Part shown: positions 9,151-16,699 of the stretch, piece by piece
How the letters are laid out: every line of letters begins with the position of its first letter
Position numbering within the stretch: position 1 is the first letter of the stretch
Assembly: GCF_003984625.1 (NCBI RefSeq)
Contig: NZ_RWKH01000015.1
Span: 87,995 to 151,994 of the forward strand
Source of the DNA: Variovorax sp. DXTD-1
GTDB taxonomy: Bacteria > Pseudomonadota > Gammaproteobacteria > Burkholderiales > Burkholderiaceae_C
Direction: 5' to 3'
Length of the DNA: 64,000 bases
Notes under the pieces: model-generated
Database searches by the model: none
What the model was told of the DNA's origin: nothing
What the model saw: only the letters and a program-made list of their open reading frames with translations
Position numbers and translations under genes: made by a program

Positions 9151-9950
9151 CTCAAGTGCCAGGACATTCAACTCACTCGGCGAGCGACCCGCGCTCCGCA
9201 GCCTTCATCCAAGACGGTTTCCTTCGCGTCGACAACGCCTTCTCTCGTGAACTCGCAGAGGAGGCCCGCGCGATTCTCTGGCGGGATACCGGATGCAATC
9301 CGGACGATCCGTCGACCTGGACCAAGCCCGTTGTCAGGCTTGGCATGTACCCGCAGCGGCCTTTCGTCGAGGCCGCCAATACACCGCGCCTGCACGATGC
9401 CTTCAACCTGCTCGTCGGCCCCGGCCGATGGCAGCCGTGCCGCAGCATGGGCACCTTTCCCGTGCGCTTTCCTTCGGCCGAAGATCCAGGCGACGCCGGC
9501 TGGCACATCGACGTGAGCTTCGGGCTGGAGAACCCGGACTTCATGTCATGGCGCGCGAACGTTTACTCCAAGGGGCGGGCACTGCTGATGCTCTTCCTGT
9601 TCTCGGATGTGGGCGAGCACGACGCGCCCACGCGTATTCGCGCCGGCTCGCATGCCGATATCGCCCGCATGCTAGCGCCGGCGGGCGAGGAAGGCCTGTC
9701 GCTCGGTGAACTGGCGCGCAACGGCTTTGCCGAGTCCGCCGCGCGGCCCGAGGTGCTGGCGACGGGCGCGGCGGGCACCGTGTACCTGTGCCATCCGTTC
9801 CTCGTGCATTCGGCCCAGCCGCACCGCGGCACGCAGCCGCGCTTCATGGCGCAACCGCCATTGCTTCCCGCACAACCGTTCAATCTCGATGCGCCGCCGC
9901 AGGCGCGCTGCCCGGTCGAAGAAGCGATCGTGCGGGCGGTGAACGGCTAG
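9147..9950 (+). CDS. Phytanoyl-CoA dioxygenase (PhyH)-like Fe(II)/2-oxoglutarate oxygenase
   Basis: The core contains the 2-His-1-carboxylate iron site. The HxD motif is in AGWHIDVSFG and the distal histidine and arginine are in HSAQPHRGTQPRF, as in PhyH-family hydroxylases. Before these, AAFIQDGFLRVDNAFSRELA is the typical N-terminal helix-strand of the family. No ATG fits. The TTG at 9147 overlaps the preceding stop by 4 bases, and a GTG at 9156 is an alternative. The frame is also open far upstream, but that part lies inside the zinc-ribbon gene and lacks family similarity. The substrate is unknown. It converges with the redoxin gene, overlapping its 3' end by 4 bp. Confidence 0.77.
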   Translation: MTQVPGHSTHSASDPRSAAFIQDGFLRVDNAFSRELAEEARAILWRDTGCNPDDPSTWTKPVVRLGMYPQRPFVEAANTPRLHDAFNLLVGPGRWQPCRSMGTFPVRFPSAEDPGDAGWHIDVSFGLENPDFMSWRANVYSKGRALLMLFLFSDVGEHDAPTRIRAGSHADIARMLAPAGEEGLSLGELARNGFAESAARPEVLATGAAGTVYLCHPFLVHSAQPHRGTQPRFMAQPPLLPAQPFNLDAPPQARCPVEEAIVRAVNG

Positions 9951-10525
9951 CCGGGCACTACAGGCGTCATGACCGGCGCCACTTGCGCAGGCTGCTGCGC
10001 CTTGCTGGCCAGCTGCAGCAATTCGTCGACCTCCCAATGGTCGTCCGCATGCGCACCGTACTTGCAGGCCACGATGCGGCCCTCTGCATCCACAAGAAAA
10101 TCCGCGGGCAGGCCGAGGATGCCGTTCTCCGCCCTTCTGTAGAAGCGTCCGGTCGTCAGCACCCACCGCAGGCCGCTCCAGAAGACGCGGGGGTTCAAGA
10201 GCGCCTTCGCGGATGTTTCGACGCCGTACGCCTTGAAGTGCTTCTTGCCGGCGTCGGCAACGCAGTCGAACGGCAGCTGCGCCTGGTACTTGAGCATTTC
10301 TTCGCGCGAGGAATGAAAGAAGACGACCTGGCGAATTCCCACCGCGGCAATTTCCGCCTGGCGCCTGCCCATGGTGAGCAGGTGGAAGTTGCACACGGGG
10401 CAGCCCGCGAACCGCCGGAACTGCAGGTGCACATGGCGCGACATCGGGTCCGGAAGATCGACCGGCTTGCCATGGATCGTGCTTGCCGCAATGACGGGGA
10501 CTACATCCCCGGACGCGAGTTTCAT
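9947..10525 (-). CDS. AhpC/TSA-like redoxin (peroxiredoxin-like), 192 aa
   Basis: A thioredoxin-fold protein with a CxxC active site in FAGCPVCNFHLL, preceded by HGKPVDLPDPMSRHVHLQF. The later GLPADFLVDAEGRIVACKYG is the cis-Pro and substrate-strand region of AhpC/TSA proteins. It resembles the peroxiredoxin-like subfamily that detoxifies peroxides or acts as a thiol reductase; the sequence does not decide which. The start at 10525 is supported by an AAAGGAAA ribosome-binding site 6 bases upstream. The gene is divergent from a TetR regulator with a shared palindrome in the 75-bp gap, so it is the likely regulated target. Confidence 0.82.
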   Translation of the reverse strand: MKLASGDVVPVIAASTIHGKPVDLPDPMSRHVHLQFRRFAGCPVCNFHLLTMGRRQAEIAAVGIRQVVFFHSSREEMLKYQAQLPFDCVADAGKKHFKAYGVETSAKALLNPRVFWSGLRWVLTTGRFYRRAENGILGLPADFLVDAEGRIVACKYGAHADDHWEVDELLQLASKAQQPAQVAPVMTPVVPG

Positions 10526-10539
10526 TCGAATTTCCTTTA

Positions 10540-10554
10540 ACGTACGATGTACGT
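10540..10554. promoter_or_regulatory. Palindromic operator between redoxin and tetR
   Basis: The sequence ACGTAC-GAT-GTACGT is a perfect 6-bp inverted repeat with a 3-bp spacer. It lies between the -10 of the minus-strand redoxin promoter and the redoxin start codon, about at the expected transcription start. It also covers the position of the -35 of a possible tetR promoter whose -10 would be TATACT at 10562. TetR-family dimers bind such palindromes in divergent gaps, so autoregulation and repression of the redoxin gene is the natural reading. No binding data are available here. Confidence 0.6.
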
Positions 10555-10559
10555 ATTTG

Positions 10560-10589
10560 AATATACTCGCCTCTTTCAAACTGCGTCAA
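10560..10589 (-). promoter_or_regulatory. Sigma-70-type promoter of the redoxin gene
   Basis: Reading the minus strand, TTGACG (10589-10584) is followed after 18 bp by TATATT (10565-10560). Both are close to consensus in a genome of high GC, so the match stands out. Transcription would begin near 10553, inside the palindrome, and run into the redoxin gene. Confidence 0.6.
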
Positions 10590-10600
10590 CATTCGCCTCC

Positions 10601-11251
10601 ATGGGACGACCCGCCAAATTCACGCATTCGCAACTCCAGGCCGCCGCACTGGCCCTTGTCGACAGGGAAGGCCTTGCGGGGCTTTCCATGCGTGCGCTTG
10701 CCGCCGAACTCGGCACGGGCGCCATGACGCTCTACAACTACGTGAAGCAGCGCGAGGACATCGATCTGCTGGTGGTGGAGGCGGTGATCGGCGAGGCTCA
10801 CTGGGCGCCCGACGCCTACCCGCAGTGGCAGGACGAAGTCCGTGCGATCGCTACCGCCTTGTGGCAGGCCGTGCGAGCGCATCCGCACGCCATTCCGCTG
10901 ATCCTCACGCGCCGAAGCCGGTCGCCGGCGGTGTTCGAAGTGACCGAGGCGATGCTGCATGCGCTCGCTCGCAGCGGGCGCTCGGGGGAGGGGCTGCTCG
11001 TTGCGTTCCGCGCCGTGTCGGCGCTGATCACGGGGCTTGCGCAAGCCGAGCTGGCGGGCCCGCTGGCGCTGCAGGCCACGGAGTCGGCGGAGCTCACCAT
11101 CGCGCGCTTCAGGGCCTTGCCAAAAGACCGTTTCGCGCACCTGATCGACATTGCGAACGCGGCCGCAGGCAGCACGGCCGACGGCGAATTTCACGCGAGC
11201 CTAGATCTGCTTTTGGCGGGCCTGTCCGCAAACGGCGGCGGCGGGCGCTGA
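10601..11251 (+). CDS. TetR/AcrR family transcriptional regulator
   Basis: The N-terminus MGRPAKFTHSQLQAAALALV leads into the TetR helix-turn-helix, LSMRALAAELGTGAMTLYNY, ending in the family's typical YNYVKQREDI. The remaining 150 residues are the helical ligand and dimer domain (TetR_C-like), with no recognisable ligand specificity. An upstream in-frame ATG at 10547 would lie inside the operator and give a non-homologous leader, so the ATG at 10601 is preferred. It is divergent from the redoxin gene, its probable target. Sensing of an electrophile or oxidant is plausible from context but not shown. Confidence 0.85.
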   Translation: MGRPAKFTHSQLQAAALALVDREGLAGLSMRALAAELGTGAMTLYNYVKQREDIDLLVVEAVIGEAHWAPDAYPQWQDEVRAIATALWQAVRAHPHAIPLILTRRSRSPAVFEVTEAMLHALARSGRSGEGLLVAFRAVSALITGLAQAELAGPLALQATESAELTIARFRALPKDRFAHLIDIANAAAGSTADGEFHASLDLLLAGLSANGGGGR

Positions 11252-11257
11252 CCTGCC

Positions 11258-12451
11258 TCAGGCGGCGGCGTTCCACCCGAAGAACCGCAGCACTTCATCC
11301 TTCTGCCGCATTGCGTCGGCCCGCCCGAGCGCCATCAGCTCGCGCGTGTAGCCCGACTCGAACAGCAGGTAGCTCGCAAGCGCGCCGCCCTTCACGTCGG
11401 CCGCAACCTTGGAGCCACCGAGCAGGTGGCGCACCGCGCCGGGCAGCGCGTCGACATGGCGCGCCGCAATCACGTCGAGCCGCTCCGACGGAGAAATCAC
11501 CAGCAGGTCGAGTGGGCGCAGCGAGCTCGACTTGCGGGCTTCTTCGGGAATGAGGCCGAGGGTGTGGTTGATGCGCCGCAGGCGTTCGATGTCCACCGCC
11601 AACGCGTCCAGAAAGATGCTCGACAGCGCATGGCCCGCGATCTGTGCCATCGTCGGATAGCCGCTGTAGGTGTTGGGCGCGTCGGTGTCGCGCGGCTCGT
11701 GCATGCGGCCGGCGCCAATCACCAGGATGCGCTGGGCGCCCAGGTGAATTGCCGCTGCAATGGGCGCCGACTGACGCATCGAGCCGTCGCCGAAATACTC
11801 GGTATGCCCCTGCATCGGCAGCGCCGTCGCCGGAAACACGAAGGGAATGGCCGACGAGGCCAGCAGGTGCGCGTGGCTGATGCGGTCGCGCACGGAAAGC
11901 CGCTGCGAGCGCACCCACGGTTCCATCGGCACCGCGGCCTCGAAGAAGGTGACGTGCTCGCCCGAGCTGTAGCTCGACGCGGTGACGGCCAGCGCCTGGA
12001 GGTGGCCTTCCTGCATGAGCTGCGGCAGGCGCTCGAGCGGCACCATGCGCGCCAGCAGGTCGGCCAGCGGCGCGTTATCGAGCAGGGAGCGCGGCTTGAT
12101 GCGCATCCAGTTGGCCGCAAATCGCCCCAGGCCGAGCAGCATGCGCCAGCGCGTGCCGCTGCCGAGGACCGAGAGCGAATCGGCGCGGTAGACCTGCCCG
12201 GCGCGGAAGTCGCGCCAGACCTGCGCAATGTGCGCGACCGCGCCGTCGAAATCGTCGGCGCCGCAGGCCAGTGCAGCGGCGTTGATGGCGCCGGCCGAGG
12301 TGCCGGTGATCACGGGAAAGGGATTGGGCTGGCCTGCGAAGCCGGCGGTTCGCCGAATCTCGGAAATGGCTTCGAGCACGCCGACCTGATAGGCAGCCCG
12401 GGCGCCGCCGCCGGTGAGCAGGAGACCGGTGGCGGGGGGTGTCTCGGGCAT
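11258..12451 (-). CDS. Patatin-like phospholipase family protein, 397 aa
   Basis: A serine-Asp dyad lipid acyl hydrolase. The oxyanion glycine loop TGGGARAAYQVGVLEAI is at residues 13-29, the nucleophile elbow GTSAG is near residues 49-53, and the dyad aspartate is in YFGDGSMRQ (DG[A/S] motif). The remaining chain includes the family's helical cap and ends HxxALGRADAMRQKDEVLRF. There is no signal peptide, so it should be cytosolic or peripheral on the inner membrane. It converges on tetR with only 6 bp between the two stops and is divergent from apbC. The substrate is not evident. Confidence 0.88.
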   Translation of the reverse strand: MPETPPATGLLLTGGGARAAYQVGVLEAISEIRRTAGFAGQPNPFPVITGTSAGAINAAALACGADDFDGAVAHIAQVWRDFRAGQVYRADSLSVLGSGTRWRMLLGLGRFAANWMRIKPRSLLDNAPLADLLARMVPLERLPQLMQEGHLQALAVTASSYSSGEHVTFFEAAVPMEPWVRSQRLSVRDRISHAHLLASSAIPFVFPATALPMQGHTEYFGDGSMRQSAPIAAAIHLGAQRILVIGAGRMHEPRDTDAPNTYSGYPTMAQIAGHALSSIFLDALAVDIERLRRINHTLGLIPEEARKSSSLRPLDLLVISPSERLDVIAARHVDALPGAVRHLLGGSKVAADVKGGALASYLLFESGYTRELMALGRADAMRQKDEVLRFFGWNAAA

Positions 12452-12510
12452 CTTCTTGTTGCTGTTTTCTGTTGAAAAGGGGGCTTGCGCCCCGGGGTTC
12501 TCGGGAAATT

Positions 12511-12596
12511 CTGCCTTGCCGGGCCGCCGGCGTTGCCCCCAGGTGCAGGAAGGCGAAGCCGCACGAAGTGCGCGGAGGCGCCGGGCGAGCCACTAG
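12511..12596. repeat. Dispersed intergenic repeat, copy 1
   Basis: Lies in the 172-bp gap between the patatin and apbC genes. It shares three blocks in the same order with a second copy at the right end of the window: GTTGCCCCC, then GCACGAAGTGCGCGGA (12561-12576), then a GGGCGAGCC-like block. GCGCAC and GTGCGC-type arms form a short hairpin. A CCGG-rich stem precedes it. The element is not coding and resembles REP-like dispersed sequences of Comamonadaceae. Confidence 0.6.
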
Positions 12597-12623
12597 ACTA
12601 CCCGCCATTCAGGAGTTAGATCA

Positions 12624-13715
12624 ATGGCACTCACCCCAGAAGGGCTCATGGACGCGCTCAAGGCCGTCCAGGACCCGAACACCGGCAAGGATTTCGTGGC
12701 GACGCGCTCGCTCAAGAACCTGCAGATATCGGACGGCGACGTGTCGTTCGACCTCGAGCTCGGCTACCCGGCCAAGAGCCAGCATGCGGCCCTGCGCAAA
12801 GCGCTGGTGGCGGCCGCCAAGACGGTGCCGGGCGTGAGCAACGTGTCCGTCAACATCGTCACCAGGGTCATCAGCCATGCCGTGCAGCGCGGCGTGCAAC
12901 TGATGCCCAACGTGAAGAACATCATTGCGGTGGCGTCCGGCAAGGGCGGCGTGGGCAAGAGCACCACGGCGGCCAACCTGGCGCTGGCGCTGGCCGCCGA
13001 AGGGGCGGCCGTCGGGCTGCTGGACGCCGACATCTACGGCCCGAGCCAGCCGATGATGCTGGGCATCGAGGGCCGGCCCGAGAGCGAAGACGGCAAGACC
13101 ATGGAGCCGCTGGAGAACCACGGCGTGCAGGTCATGTCGATCGGTTTCCTGGTCGACCAGGACGAGGCCATGATCTGGCGCGGCCCCATGGCCACCCAGG
13201 CGCTGGAGCAGCTGCTGCGCCAGACCAACTGGAAAGATCTGGACTACCTGATCGTCGACATGCCGCCCGGCACCGGCGACATCCAGCTGACCCTTTCGCA
13301 ACGTGTGCCGATGACCGGCGCGGTGATCGTCACCACGCCGCAGGACATCGCGCTGCTCGACGCCAAGAAGGGCATCAAGATGTTCGAGAAGGTCGGCGTG
13401 CCGATCCTGGGCATCGTGGAGAACATGGCGGTGCACATCTGCTCGAACTGCGGCCATGTCGAGCACATCTTCGGCTCCGAAGGCGGCAAGAAGATGGCCG
13501 CGCAGTACGAGATGGAATACCTGGGCGCGCTGCCGCTGGACATCAACATCCGCCTGCAGGCCGACAGCGGCAAGCCCACCGTGGTAGCCGACCCCGACGG
13601 CGAGGTGGCCGGCATCTACAAGGCCGTTGCGCGGCAAGTGGCCGTGGGCATTGCCGAGAAGGCCAAGGACTTCTCGTCGAAGTTTCCGACCATCTCGATC
13701 AGCAAGAACACCTGA
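12624..13715 (+). CDS. apbC: Iron-sulfur cluster carrier protein (Mrp/NBP35 ATPase)
   Basis: A P-loop scaffold that binds and delivers Fe-S clusters. An N-terminal MIP18-like domain (residues 1-85) is followed by the deviant Walker A, VASGKGGVGKSTTAANLALA. Then come DADIYGPSQPMMLG, the Walker B strand YLIVDMPPGTGDIQLTL, and the cluster-binding CxxC in VHICSNCGHVEHIFG. The 363-residue length is normal. An AGGAG ribosome-binding site 8 bp before the ATG supports the start. An Fe-S carrier fits the neighbourhood, because the formate dehydrogenases downstream need many clusters, but apbC is also a general housekeeping gene. Confidence 0.94.
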   Translation: MALTPEGLMDALKAVQDPNTGKDFVATRSLKNLQISDGDVSFDLELGYPAKSQHAALRKALVAAAKTVPGVSNVSVNIVTRVISHAVQRGVQLMPNVKNIIAVASGKGGVGKSTTAANLALALAAEGAAVGLLDADIYGPSQPMMLGIEGRPESEDGKTMEPLENHGVQVMSIGFLVDQDEAMIWRGPMATQALEQLLRQTNWKDLDYLIVDMPPGTGDIQLTLSQRVPMTGAVIVTTPQDIALLDAKKGIKMFEKVGVPILGIVENMAVHICSNCGHVEHIFGSEGGKKMAAQYEMEYLGALPLDINIRLQADSGKPTVVADPDGEVAGIYKAVARQVAVGIAEKAKDFSSKFPTISISKNT

Positions 13716-13765
13716 CGCATGGTGCGCTCGCCCAGCTTCAGTGAACGTGTGCCGGAGCAGGCGAA

Positions 13766-14710
13766 GTGAACCTGCTGGCTTCGATGCGCTACCTGGTGGC
13801 GCTGAGCGAGCACAAGCATTTCGGGCGCGCGGCGCAGGCCTGCCACATCACGCAGCCGGCGCTCTCCAACGCGCTGCGCTCGCTCGAAAGCGAGTTCGGC
13901 GTGGTCATCGTGAAGCGGGGGCGCGTGTACGTGGGCCTCACGCACGAGGGCGAGCGCGTGCTGGCCACCGCGCAGCGCATGCTGCGCGACAACGAGGTGC
14001 TGCTGCAGGAATTGCGCAGCGAAGAGGGCCAGCCGCGCGGGCGGCTGCGCATGGCGGCGGTGCCCACTGCCATTCCGATGCTGTCGCGCTTTGCCGCGAT
14101 GCTGCACGAGTTGCACCCGGGCATCGTGCCGGCCGTGCTGTCGATGAGCTCGCAAGAGCTGGAAACAGGGCTCGAAAGCCTTTCGGTCGACCTGGCGCTC
14201 GGCTACACCGAGCGCATGCACCTGCCGGGCATCAAGCTCACGGCCTGGCCGCAGAGCGTGGAGCACTACTACCTGCTGCGGCGCGCCGAACGGCCCTCGG
14301 CCGACCGGTTGCGCATCGGCCAGCCGATGTCGTGGGCCGATGCCGGCAAGCTGCCGCTGTGCCTGCTCACGCCCGACATGCACAACCGCTCCATCATCGA
14401 CCAGGCGTTGCGCGAAGCCGACACGGCCGTGGCGCCGGCCATCGAGACCAACTCGGTACTTACCCTTGCCCTGGCCGTGCTGGCGGGCACCGTGAGCAGC
14501 GTGCTGCCCGGCGCCATGGTCGCGGCCGTGCGCAGCTACCGCGAGCTGGAGGCGCTGCCGCTCGTGGGGCCGGAGGTCAAGACGCCGCTCGGTTTCATGA
14601 CCCAGACCGGCGTGCGCCCCTCGCGGGCGCTCGATGCCGCCCTCGTATTCCTGCAGACGCCGGGCTGGCGGGAGCAGGTGCGGCTGCACAGCGGCGCGCT
14701 CGGCGAATAA
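13766..14710 (+). CDS. LysR family regulator upstream of the soluble formate dehydrogenase
   Basis: A standard LysR-type regulator of 314 residues with a GTG start. The N-terminal winged helix is FGRAAQACHITQPALSNALR, and the C-terminal effector domain has two Rossmann-like halves, starting GRLRMAAVPTAIPMLSRFAA. It is transcribed toward the fdsGB fusion, and a palindrome lies in the 159-bp gap. That arrangement matches the fdsR-fds operon of Cupriavidus-like bacteria, so it probably senses formate and activates the operon. That role is inferred from position. An oxidative-stress OxyR-like role is less likely because no conserved CxxxxxxxC pair is seen. Confidence 0.86.
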   Translation: MNLLASMRYLVALSEHKHFGRAAQACHITQPALSNALRSLESEFGVVIVKRGRVYVGLTHEGERVLATAQRMLRDNEVLLQELRSEEGQPRGRLRMAAVPTAIPMLSRFAAMLHELHPGIVPAVLSMSSQELETGLESLSVDLALGYTERMHLPGIKLTAWPQSVEHYYLLRRAERPSADRLRIGQPMSWADAGKLPLCLLTPDMHNRSIIDQALREADTAVAPAIETNSVLTLALAVLAGTVSSVLPGAMVAAVRSYRELEALPLVGPEVKTPLGFMTQTGVRPSRALDAALVFLQTPGWREQVRLHSGALGE

Positions 14711-14760
14711 CTGGCCGGCGGGCGCGGCCGGCTCGGGCCCGGCGCACCATTTAGTTATTG

Positions 14761-14784
14761 AATCGATCGATGCGCCGATCGAAT
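14761..14784. promoter_or_regulatory. Candidate LysR-type binding site upstream of fds genes
   Basis: TCGATCG (14763-14769) and CGATCGA (14776-14782) form a perfect 7-bp inverted repeat with a 6-bp spacer. One further matching pair lies beyond a mismatch on each side. It sits about 90 bp before the fds start, in the gap 3' of a LysR gene, where such regulators normally bind. The outer T and A positions also fit the loose T-N11-A LysR rule. Confidence 0.5.
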
Positions 14785-14869
14785 TTGACGGGCCCAGGGT
14801 GGCCCCACACACTCGGTCAGCCCTCAAGCATTGGGGGCAGTTCCGAGACATCGAGAAAAGGCCCAGGCA

Positions 14870-16699
14870 GTGAACAACCACCCAGCCACGACCCGCGAGA
14901 CAACCAAGGCGGCCCCCACGCACACCATCGTGCCGCTTGCCACCGCCGACGAGATGCGCGAGCGCATCCGCCGCAAGAGCAAGCTGAAGGGCCGGCAGCC
15001 CGAGGAGGCGGCGCTGCTCGAAGTGCGCACGCTCATCGGCGCGCCCCCCGCCGAGGGCCACCGGCGCGACCTGCTCATCGAGCACCTGCACAAGCTGAAC
15101 GACGCTTTCCGCTGCCTGCACGACCGCCACCTGGTGGCGTTGGCGAAGGAAATGAACATCCCCATGGCCGAGGTGTACGAGGTCGCGACCTTCTATCACC
15201 ACTTCGAAGTGGTGCGCGGCGGCGACGAAGCGCCGGGCCTTACCGTGCGCGTATGCGATGGCCTGGCCTGCGAACTGGCCGGTGCCAAGGATCTGCTGGC
15301 GCGGCTGCCCGAATTGCTGGGCGTCGACGGCGACGATGTGCGCGTGATTGCGGCGCCCTGCGTCGGCCGCTGCGAGCAGGCGCCCGCGGTGGTTGTCGAC
15401 CGGCAGGCCGTGCCGCTCGCGACGACTGCCAAGGTGCTGCAAGCCCTGAAGTCCGACCCCGATGAAGCCACGGTCGCGTATTTCGACGCGGCCGAGTTCG
15501 CGCTCAAAAGCGTCTCGCCGCTGCCCGGCGCCATCGAGCGCATGCCGGCGTTCACCGACTACGCCACCTACCGCGCGAACGGCGGCTATGCCCTCGCTTC
15601 AGCGCTGGTCAACGGCGAGGAAGACGCCGAGGCCATCATCAAGACGATGGAAGACTCGGGCCTGCGCGGCCTGGGCGGCGCGGGCTTTCCGGCCGGGCGC
15701 AAGTGGCGCATCGTGCGCGACCAGCCTGCGCCCCGGCTCATGGCCGTGAACATCGACGAAGGCGAGCCCGGCACCTTCAAGGACCGCACGTACCTCGAGC
15801 GCGATCCGCACCGCTTTCTCGAAGGCCTGGTGGTGGCGGCGCAAATCGTCGGCATCGAGCAGTGCTACATCTACCTGCGCGACGAATACCACGACTGCCG
15901 CGCGCTGCTGGAACGGGAGCTGGCCCGGCTTCAGGCCGATCCGCCGTGCGCGCTGCCGCGCATCGAGCTTCGGCGTGGCGCGGGCGCCTACATCTGCGGC
16001 GAAGAGTCGGCCATGATCGAAAGCATCGAAGGCAAGCGCGGCGAACCGCGCATGCGTCCGCCCTACATCGCGCAGGTGGGTCTGTTCGGCCGGCCGACGC
16101 TGGAGCACAACTTCGAAACCCTCTACTGGGTGCGCGACATCGTCGAAAAAGGCGCGGCCTGGTTCAGCGGCTTTGGCCGCAATGGCCGCAAGGGGCTGCG
16201 CAGCTTCAGCGTGAGCGGCCGGGTGAAGCACCCGGGCGTCAAGCTCGCGCCGGCCGGCATCACCGTGCAGGAGCTCATCGACGAATACTGCGGCGGCATG
16301 CTCGACGGCCACTCGCTGTATGCCTACCTGCCAGGCGGCGCGTCGGGCGGCATTCTGCCGGCGCGCATGAACGACATTCCGCTCGACTTCGACACGCTGC
16401 AGCCCTACGGCTGCTTCATCGGATCGGCCGCCGTGATGGTGCTGAGCCAGCACGACCGCGCACGCGATGCCGCGCTGAACGTGATGCGATTCTTCGAGCA
16501 CGAAAGCTGCGGCCAGTGCACGCCATGCCGCGTGGGCACCGCCAAGGCCGCGGCGCTGATGCAGGCCCCCACGTGGGACAACACCACGCTCGAAGACCTC
16601 GCTCAGGTGATGGGCGACGCTTCCATTTGCGGACTCGGACAGGCGGCCCCCAACCCGATCCGCTGCATCCAGCAATATTTCCCCGAGGAGGTGGCATGA
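14870..16699 (+). CDS. NAD-linked formate dehydrogenase, fused FdsG-FdsB (NuoE-NuoF type) subunit
   Basis: A fused diaphorase subunit that passes electrons from the Mo subunit to NAD. Residues 1-190 are NuoE/FdsG-like, with the thioredoxin-fold [2Fe-2S] ligands at C129, C134, C164 and C168. The rest is NuoF/FdsB-like. LRGLGGAGFPAGRKW is the NADH loop, NIDEGEPGTFKDR the FMN region, and ESCGQCTPCRVGT (C547, C550, C553) plus C587 the [4Fe-4S] ligands. In Cupriavidus and Rhodobacter the two are separate genes. The GTG at 14870 begins MNNHPATT; the same frame is open from 14831 without a clear ribosome-binding site. Its stop overlaps the fdsA start by 4 bases. Confidence 0.9.
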   Translation: MNNHPATTRETTKAAPTHTIVPLATADEMRERIRRKSKLKGRQPEEAALLEVRTLIGAPPAEGHRRDLLIEHLHKLNDAFRCLHDRHLVALAKEMNIPMAEVYEVATFYHHFEVVRGGDEAPGLTVRVCDGLACELAGAKDLLARLPELLGVDGDDVRVIAAPCVGRCEQAPAVVVDRQAVPLATTAKVLQALKSDPDEATVAYFDAAEFALKSVSPLPGAIERMPAFTDYATYRANGGYALASALVNGEEDAEAIIKTMEDSGLRGLGGAGFPAGRKWRIVRDQPAPRLMAVNIDEGEPGTFKDRTYLERDPHRFLEGLVVAAQIVGIEQCYIYLRDEYHDCRALLERELARLQADPPCALPRIELRRGAGAYICGEESAMIESIEGKRGEPRMRPPYIAQVGLFGRPTLEHNFETLYWVRDIVEKGAAWFSGFGRNGRKGLRSFSVSGRVKHPGVKLAPAGITVQELIDEYCGGMLDGHSLYAYLPGGASGGILPARMNDIPLDFDTLQPYGCFIGSAAVMVLSQHDRARDAALNVMRFFEHESCGQCTPCRVGTAKAAALMQAPTWDNTTLEDLAQVMGDASICGLGQAAPNPIRCIQQYFPEEVA

